Shown here: positions 59,406 to 64,000 of the stretch, in pieces
Layout of the letters: each line of letters opens with the position of its first letter
How positions within the stretch are numbered: the stretch's first letter is position 1
Source of the DNA: DASSFG01 sp035547915
GTDB lineage: Bacteria > Planctomycetota > Planctomycetia > Pirellulales > JAICIG01
DNA length: 64,000 bases
Direction: 5' to 3'
Assembly (NCBI GenBank): GCA_035547915.1
Contig: DASZTS010000096.1
Location: 1 to 64,000 of the forward strand
Made by a program: the position numbers and the translations under genes
The notes under the pieces: generated by a model
What the model was told of the DNA's origin: nothing
Databases searched by the model: none
The model's input: the letters and a program-made list of their open reading frames with translations, nothing else

Positions 59406-61385
59406 ATGGTAAAGCGCCGCAGATCAAAACCTCGCCGTTCACGTGCGCGAAAATGTTTCGTCGCGGCGGCCGCGCTCACGCTGTTCGGCGCCGATTGGCA
59501 GATGATCACGGCGCAACAGCCGGCACCGCGGAACGTGCCGCCGGCGACGATGCAGTTCAGGGCACCGGCGCCACCTAGTGCGGTCGGCCGCCCGCAGCCA
59601 TCGAGGCAGACGGCAACCGCCCCGGGCCCGGCGAGCGAAGTTCGCTTCACGAACTATCAGCCAGATGTTCAGACGCCGGGCAACGGGCGCGTCCCCTTCT
59701 CGCAGCCACCATCGCTAACGGGAACCACAGGACAGTTCGTGCCGCCGGGCACGGGCGCCAAAACCGATCCACTTCCTCCGCGCACGCTCGCGGATGGGAT
59801 GAATCAGCTCGCGGTGCCCGTGCCGCTCAACCGGCCGGCGCAACCCAGCGCCAAGTCGTCGTTGGAGTTGCCCCCGCCGCCCGGCGGTGAAACGATACGT
59901 CTGCCCCTGCCACCGTTGGAGCCCGGCGATCTCCGTTTCCCGATCAACCTGGCGACGGCTCTGCGATTGTCCGATGGCCGGCCCTTGATCGTCGCCGCCG
60001 CCCAAGCGAGCGTCTGGTCGGCCGAGGGCCAACTGCAGAAAGCGAAGGTGCTCTGGGTACCCTCGTTCATGTTGGCAGCCAACTACGCCCGACACGACGG
60101 GCCGATCGACTTCAATCAGGGTCTCAACGTGCCGCCGGGGGTCGGCATCTATGGGCAGCCGGCGCCGGGCGGTTTCGGCAAACCGCTCAACGAGAGTTAC
60201 AACTGGTTCACCGCCGGCGTCAGCTTGTATCAGGTCGTCGCCACGACCGACGTCATCTTCCAGCCGTTGGCTTCGCGGCAGGTGCTCGACGCCAAGCGCT
60301 GGGACATCCAGACGGCGAAGAACGACGTCCTCTTGGAGGTCTCGCGCGCCTATTTCAATGTGCATCGCTTTCGCGGGCAGTACGCCGGTGCGATCTACAC
60401 CGTCGAGCAGGGCCGCAAGCTGATCGCGGCCATCGATGCGCTGCGCCGCGATCTGGTCCCCGCGGTCGAACTCGACCGAGCCCGCAACCTGCTGGCCTTC
60501 CTCGAACAGCAAGCCGTCTCGTCGCGCGAGAACTGGCGTCTGGCCAGCGCCGACCTCACGCAGATCCTCCGTCTCGATCCCCGCGCGGTGTGCGAGCCGT
60601 TGGAACAGGATCATTTGCAGGTCACGTTGATCGACGCCGCGCGTCCGCTCGACGAGTTGATTCCGATCGGACTCCGCAACCGTCCCGAATTGGCGGCGAA
60701 CAAGGCCGAGATCGAGGCGGCGGCGGTCCGTATCCGGCAGGAGAAGATGCGGCCGATCCTCCCCTCGGTCCTGATCACCGGATTTCAGACTCCCGGCGGC
60801 ATGGTGCCGCAAGCCTCGATCTTCGGCACGGGCCACGGCAGCCAGATGAACAATTGGGGATTTCGCGACGACGTCAGCGCGCAACTCGTCTGGCAGTGGA
60901 ACAGCTTCGGCTTGGGCAACATGGCCTTGGTCAAAAAACGACGCGGCGAGCAATCGCAAGCCATCGTCAAGCTCGCGCAGGCCCAAGATGCGGTCGCGGC
61001 CGAAATCACGCAGACGCAGGCGCAGGTTCAATCGGCGGCGGCACGGGTTGTCCAAGCGGAACGCTCGTTGCGCACCGGCTTGATCACCTATCAGAAGAAC
61101 TACGAAGGGCTCGGACAGACGCGGCGATTCGAAAACATGCTGGAATTGGTGTACCGGCCGCAAGAGGTCGTCTACGCCCTCAAGCTGTTGAATGTAGCGT
61201 TCGACGAATACTTCAACACGGTCGCCGATTACAACACGGCCCAGTTCATGTTCTTCCACGCGTTGGGTTATCCGGCTCGCGAGATCGCGTACTTCCGGCC
61301 ACCCGGCGAGATCCTGCCGGTCAACACAGACCGGCCGAGCTATCTGCCGCCGGTGGGAGCGGGACCGCCGCATCCGCCTCGCTAA
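59406..61385 (+). CDS. TolC-like outer membrane efflux protein 1
   Basis: A 659-residue outer-membrane factor. A basic N terminus and signal peptide (FVAAAALTLFGADWQMITAQ) are followed by a Pro/Ala/Thr-rich linker to about residue 170. The TolC fold then opens with GDLRFPINLATALRLSDGRP and contains the paired helical hairpins (RREMS-like stretches of Ala, Gln, Leu and Glu), including VAAEITQTQAQVQSAAARVV and FDEYFNTVADYNTAQFMFFH. The C terminus is Pro-rich. It is the first of three tandem paralogues, which share the GD(L/M)RFPINLATALRLSD block exactly or nearly so. It forms the outer-membrane exit duct for a tripartite pump. Confidence 0.9.
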   Translation: MVKRRRSKPRRSRARKCFVAAAALTLFGADWQMITAQQPAPRNVPPATMQFRAPAPPSAVGRPQPSRQTATAPGPASEVRFTNYQPDVQTPGNGRVPFSQPPSLTGTTGQFVPPGTGAKTDPLPPRTLADGMNQLAVPVPLNRPAQPSAKSSLELPPPPGGETIRLPLPPLEPGDLRFPINLATALRLSDGRPLIVAAAQASVWSAEGQLQKAKVLWVPSFMLAANYARHDGPIDFNQGLNVPPGVGIYGQPAPGGFGKPLNESYNWFTAGVSLYQVVATTDVIFQPLASRQVLDAKRWDIQTAKNDVLLEVSRAYFNVHRFRGQYAGAIYTVEQGRKLIAAIDALRRDLVPAVELDRARNLLAFLEQQAVSSRENWRLASADLTQILRLDPRAVCEPLEQDHLQVTLIDAARPLDELIPIGLRNRPELAANKAEIEAAAVRIRQEKMRPILPSVLITGFQTPGGMVPQASIFGTGHGSQMNNWGFRDDVSAQLVWQWNSFGLGNMALVKKRRGEQSQAIVKLAQAQDAVAAEITQTQAQVQSAAARVVQAERSLRTGLITYQKNYEGLGQTRRFENMLELVYRPQEVVYALKLLNVAFDEYFNTVADYNTAQFMFFHALGYPAREIAYFRPPGEILPVNTDRPSYLPPVGAGPPHPPR

Positions 61386-61422
61386 GTCGAGCAACCGCAG
61401 GCCGGAGAAAGGAATCGTCGCG

Positions 61423-63177
61423 ATGACATCGGGCAACCGAAAGCTGGTTGTGATCATGGGACTGGCCCTGGCATGGGTCGGGTCGCCCCGCGCCGTTCAT
61501 GCGGCGCCGCCCGGTCCGGCCGCGCCTCCGGTCGTGACACGGACACCGCCGATGCCATCGGTTCCTCCACCGATGCTGCCGGAGGGGCCCGGCATGGCCG
61601 AGCAGACCCCGACGCCGATCGTCTTGGAGTCGTCGGGCCGGCCCAGCGAGTTATCGCCATTGGAGATTCCTCCGCCGCCCGAAGTGGTGAACCTGCAGAT
61701 GCCGCAACCCGAACCGGGCGACCTACGCTTCCCGATCAACCTGGCCACCGCTTTGCGACTCTCCGACGTACGGCCGCTGGTGATCGCCGCCGCGCAGGCC
61801 AGCGCCTGGATCGCAGAGGCGCGCTTGCAAAAAGCCAAGACGCTCTGGATCCCGAGCTTGAACCTAGGCGTCGATTACACGCGGCACGACGGTGTGGGCC
61901 CCGATACGCTCAACGGCCAGAACATACCTGTGGGACAGAACGCCTTGGGGCAGCCCGACCCGAGTTCGTTCGGTAGGCCGATCAACCAGAACATCAACTT
62001 CTTCTACGGCGGCGGTGCGTTCTTCTTGATGGAGTACGCCACCAACATGATCTTTCAGCCCCTGGCCGCGCGACAAGATCTCAACTCCGCCCGTTGGAAC
62101 GTCCAGGTCGCGAAGAACGACGCTCTGTTCTTGACAGCCGACGCCTACTTCGAGGTCCACAAATGGCGCGGGACGTACGCCGGCGCGATCGACGTGGTTG
62201 TGAAGGGCCGCCGACTGCTGGCACAGATCGATGAGCTGAGCCGCGACCTTGTGCCGGCCGTGGAAGTCGATCGGGCCCGCAACTTTCTTGCGGAACTGGA
62301 GCAGGAGGCCGTCACCGCGCGGCAGAACTGGCGGAAGTCGAGCGCTACGCTGACGCAAGTGCTCCGCCTCGATCCACGCGCCGTCGTCGAGCCCCTCGAA
62401 CCCGATCACCTACAGATCACGTTGATCGATCCGCGGCGGCCGTTGGACGAGTTGATGCCGATTGCCCTGACGAACCGGCCCGAGTTGGCCTCGCAGCAAG
62501 CGCTCGTGCAGGCCTCGCTGGCGAACATTCGCCGCGAGAAGTTGCGGCCCGTGTTGCCCATCATGATGCTGCAAGGGTTTCAGACTCCCTACGAGCAACT
62601 CGAATTCGGCGTCAACGGGATCGGGTCGGGCAACAAGCTGAACAATTGGTTGCCGCGTGCCGACATCACGCCGGGCATGATGTTGCAATTCGATTCGCTG
62701 GGGATGGGCAACGCGGCGATGGTCAAATGGATGCGGGGCGACGCATCGGGGGCCATAGTGCAACTGTACCGGGCCCAAGACATGGTGGCCGCCGACGTGA
62801 CACGATCGCAAGCACGACTGCAGTCGGCCGCCGCCCGCGTTGTGCAAGCCAGTCGCGAACTGCGCGGCGCACTCGTCAACTACACAGGCGTCGTGGAAGG
62901 CCTCGGGCAGACGAAGCGGTTCGGCAATTACCTGCAGCAGGTCTTCCGGCCGCAAGAGGCCGTCTTCTCGCTGACCCTCTTGAAGCTGGCCTACGACCAT
63001 TACTGGGTGACGGTGGCCGAATACAACCAGGCGCAGTTCCGCCTGTACCACGCCCTGGGCTACCCGGCCCGCGAGTTGGCGTACTTCCGCCGCACGGGAC
63101 CGATCCTGGCGATCAACACGGTGCGGCCGCGGTACCTGCCTACGGTCGGCACCGGGCCACCGCCGCCGTCGCGTTAA
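61423..63177 (+). CDS. TolC-like outer membrane efflux protein 2
   Basis: A 584-residue paralogue of the preceding gene, 37 bases downstream, starting at ATG 61423 with AAAGGA upstream. A signal peptide (VVIMGLALAWVGSPRAVHA) and a shorter Pro-rich linker lead to GDLRFPINLATALRLSDVRP, the DYTRHDGVGPDTLNG strand region, VEVDRARNFLAELEQEAVTA and the second hairpin VAADVTRSQARLQSAAARVV. It differs from copy 1 mainly in the signal region and in the first extracellular-strand segment. Tandem copies may give alternative ducts for the two RND pumps. Confidence 0.9.
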   Translation: MTSGNRKLVVIMGLALAWVGSPRAVHAAPPGPAAPPVVTRTPPMPSVPPPMLPEGPGMAEQTPTPIVLESSGRPSELSPLEIPPPPEVVNLQMPQPEPGDLRFPINLATALRLSDVRPLVIAAAQASAWIAEARLQKAKTLWIPSLNLGVDYTRHDGVGPDTLNGQNIPVGQNALGQPDPSSFGRPINQNINFFYGGGAFFLMEYATNMIFQPLAARQDLNSARWNVQVAKNDALFLTADAYFEVHKWRGTYAGAIDVVVKGRRLLAQIDELSRDLVPAVEVDRARNFLAELEQEAVTARQNWRKSSATLTQVLRLDPRAVVEPLEPDHLQITLIDPRRPLDELMPIALTNRPELASQQALVQASLANIRREKLRPVLPIMMLQGFQTPYEQLEFGVNGIGSGNKLNNWLPRADITPGMMLQFDSLGMGNAAMVKWMRGDASGAIVQLYRAQDMVAADVTRSQARLQSAAARVVQASRELRGALVNYTGVVEGLGQTKRFGNYLQQVFRPQEAVFSLTLLKLAYDHYWVTVAEYNQAQFRLYHALGYPARELAYFRRTGPILAINTVRPRYLPTVGTGPPPPSR

Positions 63178-63280
63178 ACGAGCCGTCGCGGGAGCAAGGG
63201 CAGCTAAAGTTTTGTCGGGTGAGTACCGAAGGAGATGGGGTCCGGGGCCGGGCCCCAAAGGAAAGGAAGGAACCGTCACG

Positions 63281-64000
63281 ATGCGACACACGTACCGCTT
63301 GCTGATCGTCGCGACCTGCGCGTTCCTGGCCGGCGTGAATCCGTGCGGCGGCGCGCAACCATCGCGGTCGCCCGCCAAGGGTACTCGTGTGGCGATGCAG
63401 TCCGGCGGGTCAGCGGGGTTCGACGACACGACGACTAACGAAGGGCAACCGCTCATCACCTTTCCCGCACGCGGCGACGTGCCACCAGGCCGCCCCAGCC
63501 AAAAGTCGCCCCTGCAAGAACCACCGACGCCCGGCGGCGAAGTGCTCGACATGCGACCGCCGGCGCCCGCGCCGGGCGACATGCGCTTTCCCATCAACCT
63601 GGCTACCGCCCTGCGCCTGTCCGATGCACGGCCGGTGCTCGTGGCGGCCACCGGCTCCAATGTGTGGGTGGCGGAAGCGACGCTGCTCAAATCGAAGTTG
63701 CTCTGGGTGCCCACGATCAATCTGGGGGCCGACTACGTCCGTCATGACGGCTTTGGGCCGGACCTCAACAACGGCTTGAACATTCCCAAGGGAACCAACG
63801 CCCTCGGTCAACCTTCGCCGGGCAGCTTGGGCCGCCCGCTGCAACAGAACATCAATCTCTTCTACGGCGGCGGTGGTTTCACTTGGGCTCCGTCGGGTCC
63901 GAACTATTTCTATCAGCCGACCCCCGACGAGCCGATGCTCCCCTCGCCGCAGTTCCAATTCACCACCGATATGATCTTCCAGCCGTTGCACGATCGGCAG
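63281..64000 (+). CDS. TolC-like outer membrane efflux protein 3 (partial, cut by window end)
   Basis: The first 240 codons of a third tandem outer-membrane factor; the frame is open to the last base. ATG at 63281 follows GGAAAGGAAGG at 63260-63270. It has a signal peptide (LLIVATCAFLAGVNPCGGA) and a Cys in its leader, then APGDMRFPINLATALRLSDARP and ADYVRHDGFGPDLNNG. Compared with copies 1 and 2 it has an extra stretch of about 30 Pro/Tyr/Phe-containing residues (TWAPSGPNYFYQPTPDEPML) in the first strand region, before TTDMIFQPLHDRQ. The rest, and perhaps a periplasmic adaptor gene, lies beyond the window. Confidence 0.88.
   Translation, partial: MRHTYRLLIVATCAFLAGVNPCGGAQPSRSPAKGTRVAMQSGGSAGFDDTTTNEGQPLITFPARGDVPPGRPSQKSPLQEPPTPGGEVLDMRPPAPAPGDMRFPINLATALRLSDARPVLVAATGSNVWVAEATLLKSKLLWVPTINLGADYVRHDGFGPDLNNGLNIPKGTNALGQPSPGSLGRPLQQNINLFYGGGGFTWAPSGPNYFYQPTPDEPMLPSPQFQFTTDMIFQPLHDRQ

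Overview
This 64 kb window is high-GC chromosomal DNA that reads as a planctomycete, most likely Pirellulales-like. Family-level clues are: a secreted DUF1501 protein, a Cys-type sulfatase, a DUF1571 protein, PQQ/BamB-like and FG-GAP propellers opening with a 'NWPQWRG' motif, an ECF sigma factor fused translationally to a membrane Ser/Thr kinase, an S53 protease with an N-terminal 'LESRSLLS' box, a 1366-residue membrane protein with a huge Gln/Lys/Gly/Asp tract, and short membrane proteins beginning 'RRLQFSLCTLL'. Genes are mostly short operons or single genes on both strands. No tRNA, rRNA, transposase, integrase or CRISPR array was seen.

Layout. 0.2-9.7 kb: a GAF-containing sigma54 activator, fabI-mutT, an orphan PAS histidine kinase, a 42-residue zinc-ribbon ORF placed before a 2-hydroxyacid dehydrogenase, a DUF1571 protein and an MBL hydrolase. 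9.8-13 kb: ECF sigma factor and sensor kinase overlapping by 4 nt. 13-23 kb: SGNH hydrolase, MlrC-like protein, a GSA-type aminotransferase, an overlapping operon of two secreted beta-propellers with AroH chorismate mutase, and a divergent phosphoglycerate kinase. 23-36.8 kb: two aldo/keto reductases, an outer-membrane barrel, an S49-like lipoprotein lacking the expected catalytic residues, the giant low-complexity protein, an AtuA-like protein, a sulfatase and a DUF1501 protein. 36.8-48.6 kb: YbaK-type deacylase, a class IV aminotransferase carrying an in-frame palindromic element, S53 protease, a signal-peptide-bearing methyltransferase, an APC permease/TatD/retropepsin operon, DUF1569, an unknown secreted protein, a second methyltransferase and a second GSA-type aminotransferase.

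48.6-64 kb: a transport region. Two tandem, nearly identical-length RND pumps lie on the minus strand. Three tandem TolC-like outer-membrane factors, the last cut by the window end, lie on the plus strand. Between them sit a degenerate EF-hand protein, a membrane-anchored L7/L12 C-terminal-domain protein and a PadR/membrane-protein pair with a clear operator. No periplasmic adaptor gene is in the window.

The most notable unexplained DNA structures are a ~100 bp nested inverted-repeat element present twice in opposite orientation (23068-23168 and 52303-52404), a 77 bp perfect nested palindrome between convergent genes (35274-35350), and a palindromic repeat translated inside an aminotransferase (around 37825-37845). 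All function assignments come from reading motifs by eye; no database search was possible.
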